A stretch of DNA of 64,000 bases. Origin: CAVXUB01 sp963764805 (GTDB lineage: Bacteria; Actinomycetota; Acidimicrobiia; Acidimicrobiales; Bog-793). The first letter of the stretch is position 1; every line of letters begins with the position of its first letter. Below the pieces are notes generated by a model. It did not search any database, was not told the DNA's origin, and saw nothing but the letters and a program-made list of their open reading frames with translations. The stretch lies in NCBI GenBank assembly GCA_963764805.1, contig CAVXUB010000002.1, positions 186,001 through 250,000 on the forward strand. The letters are read 5' to 3'. Below are positions 7,758 to 15,041 of the stretch, one piece after another. The translations under genes were made by a program, and so were the position numbers.

Positions 7758-8438
7758 GTGAAACCGCCGCTCGTGCTCGCCCACCAGGGGTGCCACGCTC
7801 ACGAGAAGCCGAACACGCTCGGCGCCTTCATGGCGGCGGCAGAGCTCGGCGCCGACGGCATCGAGCTCGACGTCCGCCTCACCTCCGACGGAGAGGTCGT
7901 CGTCCATCACGATCCCCTGGTCGAAGGCGCCACGGCGATCTGCGACATGCCGCTGGCGACCCTCCCCCCGTGGATCCCGTCCTTACGGGCGGTGCTGGAC
8001 GCCTGCCCGACAGGCCTAGTCAACATCGAGATCAAGCACTCGCCGGCCGAGCCCGGATACGACCCGGCCGAGCCTTTGGCGACAGCTGTGGCGGACTGCC
8101 TCGGGCGCTGGGCGGAGGAGGGCGGAGAGTTGGGGCGGATCGTGGTTTCGAGCTTCTGGGCTCCTTCCTTGCGAGCCTTCCGGGAGACGGGAGTCAGTGC
8201 AGAGATCGCGTTGTTGGTAGTCGCGCCCCCCGACAGACTGAACCGCTACGGCGGGTTGCACCCGCACCACTCCGTCGTCTCCGAGGACCTCGTGGCACGG
8301 GCGCGGCAGCTGGGTACGGCGCTCCGGCCGTGGACGGTCGACGACCGGGGGCGGATGGCAGAGCTTGCGGACGTCGGTGTGGACGCCATCATCACCAACG
8401 AGGTGGCGGCCTGCCTGGAGGTGCTCGGACGCCTATAA
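7758..8438 (+). CDS. Glycerophosphodiester phosphodiesterase
   Basis: The protein has 226 residues and is predicted to hydrolyse glycerophosphodiesters to glycerol-3-phosphate and an alcohol. It shows the GDPD layout: an N-terminal LAHQGCHAHEKPNTLGAF (family norm HRG...PENT), the metal ligands in DGIELDVRLTSDGE, VVHHDP near residue 50, IEIKH near 92, and a C-terminal TVDD...GVDAIITN. The first motif is deviant: HRG is HQG and PENT is KPNT, so the arginine and a catalytic-site glutamate are not in their usual places. Activity is therefore less certain than the fold. No signal peptide is seen, so it is probably cytosolic. Start GTG 7758; it is divergent from whiB. Confidence 0.82.
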   Translation: MKPPLVLAHQGCHAHEKPNTLGAFMAAAELGADGIELDVRLTSDGEVVVHHDPLVEGATAICDMPLATLPPWIPSLRAVLDACPTGLVNIEIKHSPAEPGYDPAEPLATAVADCLGRWAEEGGELGRIVVSSFWAPSLRAFRETGVSAEIALLVVAPPDRLNRYGGLHPHHSVVSEDLVARARQLGTALRPWTVDDRGRMAELADVGVDAIITNEVAACLEVLGRL

Positions 8439-8505
8439 CACGAGGTCAGGGCCGTGCCACGAGCCCGATTGGTCGAAACCCCGAGCGTCCGTAACAATCG
8501 CGCCC

Positions 8506-9285
8506 ATGAACGTCGCTGTCTGTGTGAAGCAGATCCCGGATCCGGCCGCCCCGCCGGCCCTCGATCCGAGCTCCAAGAACCTGGTCCGTGACGGCAAGCT
8601 GATCCTCGACGACTCCGACTCCTACGGCGTCGAGATGGCGCTGCAGCTGGTGGACGCGGCCGGCGGTGGCGAGGTCACGCTGATCTCGATGGTCCCGAAC
8701 GGCGAGACCTCGGGCCTGCGCCAGGCGCTGGCGATGGGCGCCGACAAGGCTGTGCTGATCTCCGACCCGACGCTTGCGGGCTCGGACACGCTCGGCACGG
8801 CGAAGGTGCTGGCGGCGGCCGTCAAGCGAGTCGGCCCCGACCTGGTGCTGGCGGCGACGGAGTCGACGGACGGTTACACGGGCACGCTGCCGGTGCAGCT
8901 GGCAGAGCTGCTCGGCTTTCCCTCCGTCACGTTCGCCAAGCACGTCGAGGTCGAAGGTGAGACCGTGAAGGTCCGCCGCCAGACGGAGGAGGGCTACGAC
9001 GAGGTCACCTGCCCGCTGCCTGCCGTCGTGACAGTGACAGCAGGCGTGGTCGAGCCCCGCTACCCGTCCTTCAAGGGGATCATGGCGGCCCGCTCGAAGC
9101 CGGTCGAGGAGCTGACGGTCGCCGATCTCGGCCTCGAGGCCAACGCTGTCGGCGCCGCCGGTGCGCGCCAGGAGATCGTGTCGGTGGAGGCAGCAGAGGC
9201 TCGCAAGGCCGGCGAGATCGTCACCGACGAGGGAGACGGGCATCTGCGGATCGTCCAGTACCTCGAGCAGATCAAGGTCCTGTAG
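8506..9285 (+). CDS. etfB: Electron transfer flavoprotein, beta subunit
   Basis: This 259-residue subunit binds AMP and, with EtfA, carries electrons from acyl-CoA and other dehydrogenases to the quinone pool. It begins MNVAVCVKQIPDP, typical of EtfB. It then shows ALAMGADKAVLISD and LVLAATESTDGYTGTLPVQLAELLG, the nucleotide-binding and subunit-interface segments, and the ETF beta signature region VTAGVVEPRYPSFKGIMAA. Start ATG 8506 fits the conserved N-terminus; a longer upstream frame is shadow. etfA follows after about 50 nt, so both are one transcription unit. Confidence 0.95.
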   Translation: MNVAVCVKQIPDPAAPPALDPSSKNLVRDGKLILDDSDSYGVEMALQLVDAAGGGEVTLISMVPNGETSGLRQALAMGADKAVLISDPTLAGSDTLGTAKVLAAAVKRVGPDLVLAATESTDGYTGTLPVQLAELLGFPSVTFAKHVEVEGETVKVRRQTEEGYDEVTCPLPAVVTVTAGVVEPRYPSFKGIMAARSKPVEELTVADLGLEANAVGAAGARQEIVSVEAAEARKAGEIVTDEGDGHLRIVQYLEQIKVL

Positions 9286-9338
9286 CAGGGCCGTGCCAAC
9301 GGTCGGATATGGGCTCAGCAGTCATGGAGGATTCAATC

Positions 9339-10316
9339 GTGGACAGGATCTTGGTTGTCGCCGAAGCGACGGGTGGCCAACCGACAGGCGTCGTTCAGGA
9401 GCTGGCGACGGCCGCTCGTGGCCTCGCCGGCACGGTGGAGGCGCTGATCTGGGGCGGAGACGCCGCCGCTGTGGCATCTGTGCTCGGCGAGTACGGGGTC
9501 TCCAAGGTGTACGACGTGGGCGACATCGGCCAGGCGCTCCCGGCGCCACGGGTGGCGGCCGCCCTTGCCCAGTTCGTCGAGTCCGGGCAGGGGCCCGACG
9601 CGATATTGGTGCCCGCCAGCTATGACGGGCGCGACATCGCCGGCAGGCTCTCGGCGCGCCTGGATCGGCCGGTGCTCACCAATGTCGTCGGGCTGAGCGA
9701 GGAGGGTGGCAGCCTCGTGACCGAGCACGCCATCTTCGGGGGCACCCAGGTGGTGCGGGCTCGGTTCACCGGAGACAAGCCTGGGATCTTCGTCGTGCGT
9801 GCCAAGTCGTTCGCTGCCGAGCCGGCCGGCGGTGCCGGAGGCGCGGCGACACCCGAGATCGCCCCGCTGGCGGCGCCGGAGGTGGGGGCGACCGATGCGG
9901 CGCAGATCACCGAGCGGCATGTCGAGGAGCAGGAGGGACCGAAGCTCGACGAGGCCGCCGTGGTCGTATCCGGCGGGCGAGGCCTCGGCTCTGCCGACAA
10001 CTACGCCCTCATCGAGGAGCTCGCAAAGCTGCTGGGTGGGGCGGCGGGGGCCAGCCGGGCGATCGTCGACGCGGGATGGGTGCCCTACGCACACCAGGTC
10101 GGGCAGACCGGCAAGACGGTGAAGCCGACCGTCTACATCGCAGCCGGCATCTCGGGCGCGACGCAGCACATGGTCGGCATGAAGAGCGCCAAGAACATCA
10201 TCGCCGTCAACAAGGACCCGGAGGCGCCGATCTTCACGATCGCCGACCTCGGCGTCGTCGGCGACGTCCAGTCGGTGCTTCCGAAGCTGATCGAGGCGAT
10301 CAGGTCCCGCTCGTAA
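9339..10316 (+). CDS. etfA: Electron transfer flavoprotein, alpha subunit
   Basis: This is the FAD-binding partner of EtfB, about 325 residues. It starts DRILVVAEATGGQP and ends with the FAD-binding domain: VVSGGRGLGS, then GASRAIVDAGWVPYAHQVGQTG, KPTVYIAAGISGATQHMVGM and NKDPEAPIFTIADLGVVGDV, all characteristic. GTG 9339 is chosen because TGGAGG at 9325-9330 lies 8 nt upstream; ATG 9309 and 9324 are in frame but lack this site. A strong hairpin at 10401-10451 follows the gene. Confidence 0.95.
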   Translation: MDRILVVAEATGGQPTGVVQELATAARGLAGTVEALIWGGDAAAVASVLGEYGVSKVYDVGDIGQALPAPRVAAALAQFVESGQGPDAILVPASYDGRDIAGRLSARLDRPVLTNVVGLSEEGGSLVTEHAIFGGTQVVRARFTGDKPGIFVVRAKSFAAEPAGGAGGAATPEIAPLAAPEVGATDAAQITERHVEEQEGPKLDEAAVVVSGGRGLGSADNYALIEELAKLLGGAAGASRAIVDAGWVPYAHQVGQTGKTVKPTVYIAAGISGATQHMVGMKSAKNIIAVNKDPEAPIFTIADLGVVGDVQSVLPKLIEAIRSRS

Positions 10317-10400
10317 GCCGGCTGGCGGCGGGCGCCGGCGTCTGCCGGCTGGCCCGGCCACAGGCCTTGCCGGACGCAGCGTCGGCGGGGGGACAACCAA

Positions 10401-10451
10401 AACGCGCAGGGTGCAAATGGCTGTTTAACGACCATTTGACCACTGCGCGTT
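10401..10451. terminator. Two-part inverted repeat (hairpin) downstream of etfA
   Basis: Outer arms AACGCGCAG (10401-10409) and CTGCGCGTT (10443-10451) are perfectly complementary. Inner arms CAAATGG (10414-10420) and CCATTTG (10432-10438) are also perfect. A 4-nt mismatched bulge lies on each side between the stems, and the central loop is 11 nt. There is no clear run of T after it. It may terminate etfBA transcription, act as a double operator for the next gene, or be a relic of a mobile repeat. Confidence 0.5.
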
Positions 10452-10466
10452 CGCGCGCCGCAAGAA

Positions 10467-10480
10467 CTGTCAGTGGACAG
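10467..10480. promoter_or_regulatory. Short inverted repeat upstream of the AbiEi-like gene
   Basis: CTGTC (10467-10471) and GACAG (10476-10480) are separated by AGTG. It lies about 50 bp before the likely start of the downstream gene and could be part of an autoregulatory operator. Confidence 0.25.
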
Positions 10481-10531
10481 CTTGATGTTTCGTAGCAAGC
10501 CATGCACTATGGCGCCGTGCCGATCAGCACC

Positions 10532-11455
10532 ATGACCACCGAGATCCGCAAGTCGCTGCTCGCCACGGCCCGCAAGCAGCACGGCCTGCTGACCACGTCG
10601 CAGTTCCACAAGGCGGGATGTCCACGGGGCGCGCTGCGGACGATGGTGAGTCAGGGCGAGATCGAGCGGGTGCGGCACGGCGTGTACCGCCTGGAAGGTT
10701 CTCCGCGGACCTTCAGCCAGCGGGCGCTGGCGGCGGTGATCGGGTACGAGCAGCCGGTGGCGGTCGGGGGGACGGCGGCGGCGCTTCTCTGGGGGTGGCA
10801 GGTGACGCAGCCGAGCGTTATCACGCTGCTCAGCAATCGGCGTCTGCTGGTCGGCGCCGGCCAGGACGACGTGGTGGTGCGCGTGACCTCGATGCTCGGC
10901 GCCGGTGACATCACGAGGGTGGAGAACGTCCCCGTGACAGGGCTCGCCCGCACCCTCGGCGATCTGGCTGTCGAGGTGGAGCCGGCGGACTACCACCGCC
11001 TCGTGGACTCCTGCCTGTCGAGGCGCCGCCCGTCGCTCGGAGCCCTCGACTCCCACCTGAGCCGGATGCAGCGGCGGCGCCAGGCAGGCGCTCGGTTCCT
11101 GCACGACGTCCTGATCCCCTGGCGCGGGTGTCCGAAGATGCAAAGCGTCGCCGAGTCCGCCATGCTGCGCGCCGTCATCGCTGCGGGCCTTCCCTGGCCG
11201 GTCGAGCAGCTGGAGCACGTCCTGCCCGACGGCACGTCGATCCACACCGACTTCGCCTGGCCGGAGGCGAGGGTCGTGCTGGAAGTGGATGGTTTCGAGT
11301 TCCATGGGGACCCGGAATCGTTCGCCAGGGATCGGCGGCGAGACCTGGAGCTTGGCAGCCTCGGCTGGAAGATCGTGCGGGTCCCGGCGGCCAGCGCGCT
11401 GGCAAACCCCGTACGCTGGATCGGCGCGCTGGAGCGGGCGATCGCCGGCGCCTGA
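10532..11455 (+). CDS. AbiEi-type winged-helix antitoxin-like N-terminus fused to a DUF559-like nuclease domain
   Basis: The N-terminal segment (KQHGLLTTSQFHKAG, IERVRHGVYRL) matches the AbiEi antitoxin winged-helix pattern of type IV toxin-antitoxin systems. The C-terminal region has the DUF559/Vsr-like layout: HTDFAWPEARVVLEVDGFEFH, then RDRRRDLELGSLGWKIVRVPA, with Asp, Glu and Asp-Gly in positions expected of a PD-(D/E)XK fold. No AbiEii-type nucleotidyltransferase toxin is adjacent, so this is an orphan. Such proteins are common in actinobacteria and their function is poorly known. Starts at 10502 (ATG), 10517 (GTG) and 10532 (ATG) are all possible; none has a clear ribosome-binding site. 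Confidence 0.75.
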   Translation: MTTEIRKSLLATARKQHGLLTTSQFHKAGCPRGALRTMVSQGEIERVRHGVYRLEGSPRTFSQRALAAVIGYEQPVAVGGTAAALLWGWQVTQPSVITLLSNRRLLVGAGQDDVVVRVTSMLGAGDITRVENVPVTGLARTLGDLAVEVEPADYHRLVDSCLSRRRPSLGALDSHLSRMQRRRQAGARFLHDVLIPWRGCPKMQSVAESAMLRAVIAAGLPWPVEQLEHVLPDGTSIHTDFAWPEARVVLEVDGFEFHGDPESFARDRRRDLELGSLGWKIVRVPAASALANPVRWIGALERAIAGA

Positions 11456-11621
11456 AGGAGAACCCCAGGACCTGCAAGGAAGTACCGGCGGAGGGCGTCT
11501 CAGTCCTGATGGCTCCCGGGATGCAATGGCATGTAATCGGCGGGGTGCCGGCGGCTCATAAGATGGCTCCGGTCGCGCCCCCAGCCGCCGACCCGCGCGT
11601 CCCGTAGGAGCTCGTTTCCTC

Positions 11622-13088
11622 GTGCTGTTCCCCACGATCGACTTCGCGATCTTCTTCGGGATCGTGTTCGTCCTGAACTGGCTTCTCGCGCCGTTCCCGC
11701 GGCGCTGGAAGGTCTTGATGATCGCCGCCAGCTACGTCTTCTACGCCTGGTGGGACTGGCGGTACATCTTCCTCCTGATGGCGTCGACGACGATCACGAT
11801 CGTCGCCGGGAGGATGATCCACCGCTCCGCAGCAGCAGGCAGGATGCGCTGGAAGCGGGCTTGGCTGACCGCGTCGCTGGTGGCCGACCTCGGCCTGCTC
11901 GGCTGGTTCAAGTACTACGGCTTCTTCTCGGCCAACTTCGACAACGCCCTGCACCAGGTGGGCGTGCACGGTTTGGCGCTGCCGATCGCCTTGAGCGCGC
12001 TGCCAGTCGGCCTGTCGTTCTACACGTTCATGGCGATCTCCTACGTCGTGGACATCTACAAGGAGAAGATCGAGCCGGCGCCGGCGATCGACGTCGCCGT
12101 GTTCCTCTCGTTCTTCCCCCACCTGGTGGCCGGACCGATCGTGAGGGGATCGGAGCTCCTGCCACAGATCAAGGCATCGGGCGAGCGCAGCCCCCGCCGG
12201 ATCGACCTGCCCCGGGCCGCCTACCTGATCTTCGCCGGCCTGTTCAAGAAGGTCGTGCTCTCGAGCTACGTCTCGTCGGCGATCGCCGACCCGGTGTTCA
12301 ACAACCCCCGGAGCCACAGCGCCCTCGAGATCCTGATCGGCATCTACGGCTACGCCGTGCAGATCTACTGCGACTTCAGCGGGTACACCGACATCGCCAT
12401 CGGATGCGCGATGCTGCTCGGCTTCCGCTTCCCGCAGAACTTCGACGCTCCCTACACGGCGCGCTCGATGCAGGACTTCTGGCGCCGCTGGCACATGACC
12501 CTCTCGTTCTGGCTGCGCGACTACCTCTACATCCCGCTCGGGGGGAGCCGCGGCTCGAAACAGATGCTCTACAGGAACCTGATGATCACGATGCTCCTCG
12601 GCGGGCTCTGGCACGGCGCCGGGTGGACCTTCGTGATCTGGGGCGGGCTGCACGGAGTCTTCCAGTGCGTCGGCCACTGGAAGCGGCAGCGGCGGATCGC
12701 CCGCGGCCTGCCGCCTGAGGAGGAGGCGGTCTGGGCGCGGGTGTGGCAGCGTTTTGCCACTTTCCAGCTCGTGTGCGTGGCCTGGGTGTTCTTCCGGGCA
12801 ACCTCGTTCTCGATCGCGATGACGATCTTCGGCCGGCTCTTCACGGCCTGGAACATGCCGTCTCCCCTCGTAACCTGGCAGGTGCTGCTGGCGATCGCCT
12901 TCGGGATCGGCACGCAGTACGTACCGGTCTCGTTCGGACGGCGGGTGCAGCTGGCGTTCGCGCGGATGGGCCAGGCTGCGGGGCGTTTCGGTGCGGTGCT
13001 GCAGGGGGGCGTGCTGGCAGGTGCGTTGCTGGTGATCACGACGATGGGACCCGCAGGGGTCGCACCGTTCATCTACTTTCGGTTCTGA
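11622..13088 (+). CDS. MBOAT-family membrane O-acyltransferase (AlgI/DltB-like)
   Basis: This polytopic membrane protein of 488 residues is predicted to transfer an acyl group from a cytosolic donor to an extracytoplasmic acceptor, as AlgI does for alginate. The core MBOAT motifs are DFWRRWHMTLSFWLRDYLYIPLGG (about residues 286-309) and GLWHGAGWTFVIWGGLHG (about 328-345), which contains the conserved catalytic histidine. Start GTG 11622 is preceded by TAGGAG (11605-11610). Nine nucleotides downstream begins an SGNH-like gene, the usual partner arrangement (AlgI with AlgJ/AlgX-like esterase). The acceptor polymer is unknown because no polysaccharide genes are nearby. A -10-like TAAGAT lies at 11559-11564. 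Confidence 0.9.
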   Translation: MLFPTIDFAIFFGIVFVLNWLLAPFPRRWKVLMIAASYVFYAWWDWRYIFLLMASTTITIVAGRMIHRSAAAGRMRWKRAWLTASLVADLGLLGWFKYYGFFSANFDNALHQVGVHGLALPIALSALPVGLSFYTFMAISYVVDIYKEKIEPAPAIDVAVFLSFFPHLVAGPIVRGSELLPQIKASGERSPRRIDLPRAAYLIFAGLFKKVVLSSYVSSAIADPVFNNPRSHSALEILIGIYGYAVQIYCDFSGYTDIAIGCAMLLGFRFPQNFDAPYTARSMQDFWRRWHMTLSFWLRDYLYIPLGGSRGSKQMLYRNLMITMLLGGLWHGAGWTFVIWGGLHGVFQCVGHWKRQRRIARGLPPEEEAVWARVWQRFATFQLVCVAWVFFRATSFSIAMTIFGRLFTAWNMPSPLVTWQVLLAIAFGIGTQYVPVSFGRRVQLAFARMGQAAGRFGAVLQGGVLAGALLVITTMGPAGVAPFIYFRF

Positions 13089-13097
13089 AAGGCGAGC

Positions 13098-14477
13098 ATG
13101 GATCTCGGACGGGTGAGGCAGGCGAAGGGGAAGGACGGGGCGGCAGCCCCCGCCTCCGCCCGTGCCGCCCGGCCTCAGCGCGCTCCCGGGAACGGTTCCC
13201 TCGCCAATGGCGCAGTGAAGTCGCCGCCGCGGGACCCGGCGGAGGTCACCGAGCCAGAGCTGGCGACCGGGTCGAGCGGCGCGGCCGAGGCGGCCGAGGC
13301 GACCGAGGCGACTGGGACTGCCGGGTCATCCGGCGCAGGCGAGCAGACCGGCGCCACCGGGAACGGCAGGAACGGTGCAGCGCCGAGGAGGAGGTCGCGC
13401 TTCGCGTCGGCGGGCCGTTGCCTGGGGGTGGGTCTCGTCTGCTTCTTCCTCTGGACGTTGTTCGACGCCAACCAGCTCTACCAGTCGGCCGAGTCGTCAC
13501 CCTTCGGCGTGCGCCGGAGCGTGGCGATGTCGATCCTCAGGCCGCTGGCGGCGATCTCCAACGGCATCGGATTGTCGAGCATCGTCGACGGCGGCAACGA
13601 CGTCCTCGGCAAGGCGCAGTCCAACACCAGCACCAACTTCAACGTGGTGATCCCACCGCCGAGCCAGCCGGCGCCGGTGCCCTGGAGCTACACCAAGGGG
13701 TCCGGCGGGTTCCCCGCCGTGCCGCACAACCTGCACCCGGGTGAGGTGCCGAAGACTGCTCCTCCGCCGCCGTCCGGCAACGGGTACCAGGTCCCACCCC
13801 TCACCCAGCCAACAGCTCAGCACCCGCTGACCGTGCTCGACATCGGTGACTCCGTCGGTACCGACTTCGGCTTCGGGCTCGGCGACGAGTTCGGGTCCGA
13901 CCCTTACACGAGGCTCTACCAAGAGGGCAAGGTTGACACCGGCCTTGCCGACACCGGCTACTACAACTGGCCCCAACACCTGGCCGGGTTCCTGCATCAG
14001 TACCACCCGAAGGTGGTGGTGGTGATGCTCGGCGGCAACGACACCCTCAACCTCGAGCAGAACGGCCAGTACGCAGCCTTCGGGACGGCGCTCTGGCGGA
14101 AGGACTACGCGCTGCGGGTGGACGAGGTGATGGCCGAATGCCTCGCTGCCAAGGCGCACGTGTTCTGGGTGGGGATGCCGATCATGGGCGATCCGGGGCT
14201 CTCGAGCGCGATGCTGCAGATCAACCACATCTTCTCGACGGAAGCCGCCAAGTACCCCGGCGACGTGACGTACTTCTCCTCCTGGAAGCTGTTCACCAAC
14301 TCGGCCGGCCAGTTCGCCTACTACCTGCCGAACTCCCAGGGCCAGCAGGTGCAGGTGCGCTACAGCGACGGCGTCCACTTGGCGCCGGCCGGCTACGACA
14401 TGCTCGCCGCCGCGGTCGTTAGGCCGATGGAGCAGGCGTGGCACATCCGGCTCTTCCCTGCGGGCCAGGGCGGCTGA
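13098..14477 (+). CDS. Membrane-anchored SGNH hydrolase-like protein (DUF459 type), acyltransferase partner
   Basis: The 459-residue protein starts with a low-complexity cytosolic region (Ala/Thr/Glu repeats, about residues 50-90). One membrane anchor follows near residues 113-127 (GVGLVCFFLWTLFDANQ) and then an extracytoplasmic domain. The SGNH signatures are LDIGDSVG (catalytic Ser, about 248), VVMLGGND (Gly and Asn blocks, about 310) and a C-terminal YSDGVHLAPAGYD carrying the Asp-x-x-His pair. This matches DUF459-type SGNH proteins that act with MBOAT transferases on extracellular polymers. Start ATG 13098 is 9 nt after the MBOAT stop. Confidence 0.83.
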   Translation: MDLGRVRQAKGKDGAAAPASARAARPQRAPGNGSLANGAVKSPPRDPAEVTEPELATGSSGAAEAAEATEATGTAGSSGAGEQTGATGNGRNGAAPRRRSRFASAGRCLGVGLVCFFLWTLFDANQLYQSAESSPFGVRRSVAMSILRPLAAISNGIGLSSIVDGGNDVLGKAQSNTSTNFNVVIPPPSQPAPVPWSYTKGSGGFPAVPHNLHPGEVPKTAPPPPSGNGYQVPPLTQPTAQHPLTVLDIGDSVGTDFGFGLGDEFGSDPYTRLYQEGKVDTGLADTGYYNWPQHLAGFLHQYHPKVVVVMLGGNDTLNLEQNGQYAAFGTALWRKDYALRVDEVMAECLAAKAHVFWVGMPIMGDPGLSSAMLQINHIFSTEAAKYPGDVTYFSSWKLFTNSAGQFAYYLPNSQGQQVQVRYSDGVHLAPAGYDMLAAAVVRPMEQAWHIRLFPAGQGG

Positions 14478-14488
14478 GCCCTGCTTCC

Positions 14489-14992
14489 TCAGCCCTCCTC
14501 GAGGGGAACCTCTGCCGCCAGGAGACGCTGCCGGGAGGACTCGATCTCGGCCTCTGCCTCCTGGCGACCGACCCAGGTCGCTCCCTCGACGGATTTGCCG
14601 GGCTCGAGGTCCTTGTAGACCTCGAAGAAGTGCTGGATCTCCAGGCGGTCGAACTCCGGCAGGTGCCGCAGGTCCTGCAGGTGCTCCAGCCGCGGGTCGC
14701 CGACGGGGACGGCGATCACCTTGTCGTCCGGCCCCTTCTCGTCGGTCATCCGAAACATCCCGATCGCCCTCGACCGGATCACACACCCGGGGAACGTCGG
14801 CTCCTCCACGAGTACCAGCACGTCCACCGGGTCGCCGTCGAGGCCGAGGGTGTGCTCGATGAAGCCGTAGTCGGCGGGGTAGCGGGTCGAGGTGAACAGC
14901 ATCCGGTCGAGGCGGATGCGACCCGTGGTGTGGTCCATCTCGTACTTGTTCCGCTGGCCCTTGGGGATCTCGATGACCGCGTCGAACTCCAT
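14489..14992 (-). CDS. ppa: Inorganic pyrophosphatase (family I)
   Basis: This 167-residue soluble enzyme hydrolyses pyrophosphate to phosphate, drawing biosynthetic reactions forward. It begins MEFDAVIEIPKGQRNKYEMD, with the catalytic KY and the RIRLDRML stretch. The metal-binding signature DGDPVDVLVL (about residues 50-59) and the RPIGMF-like region VIRSRAIGMFRMTDEKGPDDK are intact. Length is normal for the bacterial family. ATG 14992 matches the conserved N-terminus; the longer frame to 15250 runs into the divergent lipoprotein gene and is not supported. It converges with the SGNH gene. Confidence 0.95.
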   Translation of the reverse strand: MEFDAVIEIPKGQRNKYEMDHTTGRIRLDRMLFTSTRYPADYGFIEHTLGLDGDPVDVLVLVEEPTFPGCVIRSRAIGMFRMTDEKGPDDKVIAVPVGDPRLEHLQDLRHLPEFDRLEIQHFFEVYKDLEPGKSVEGATWVGRQEAEAEIESSRQRLLAAEVPLEEG

Positions 14993-15041
14993 CGCAGCGA
15001 CCGTAGCTCGCGGACAGGCGCTCGGCCGTAGTCTCGACTGG

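Noticed and set aside
12586..13072. Minus-strand frames opposite the MBOAT gene
   Set aside because: They mirror the conserved MBOAT motifs and carry no domain of their own.
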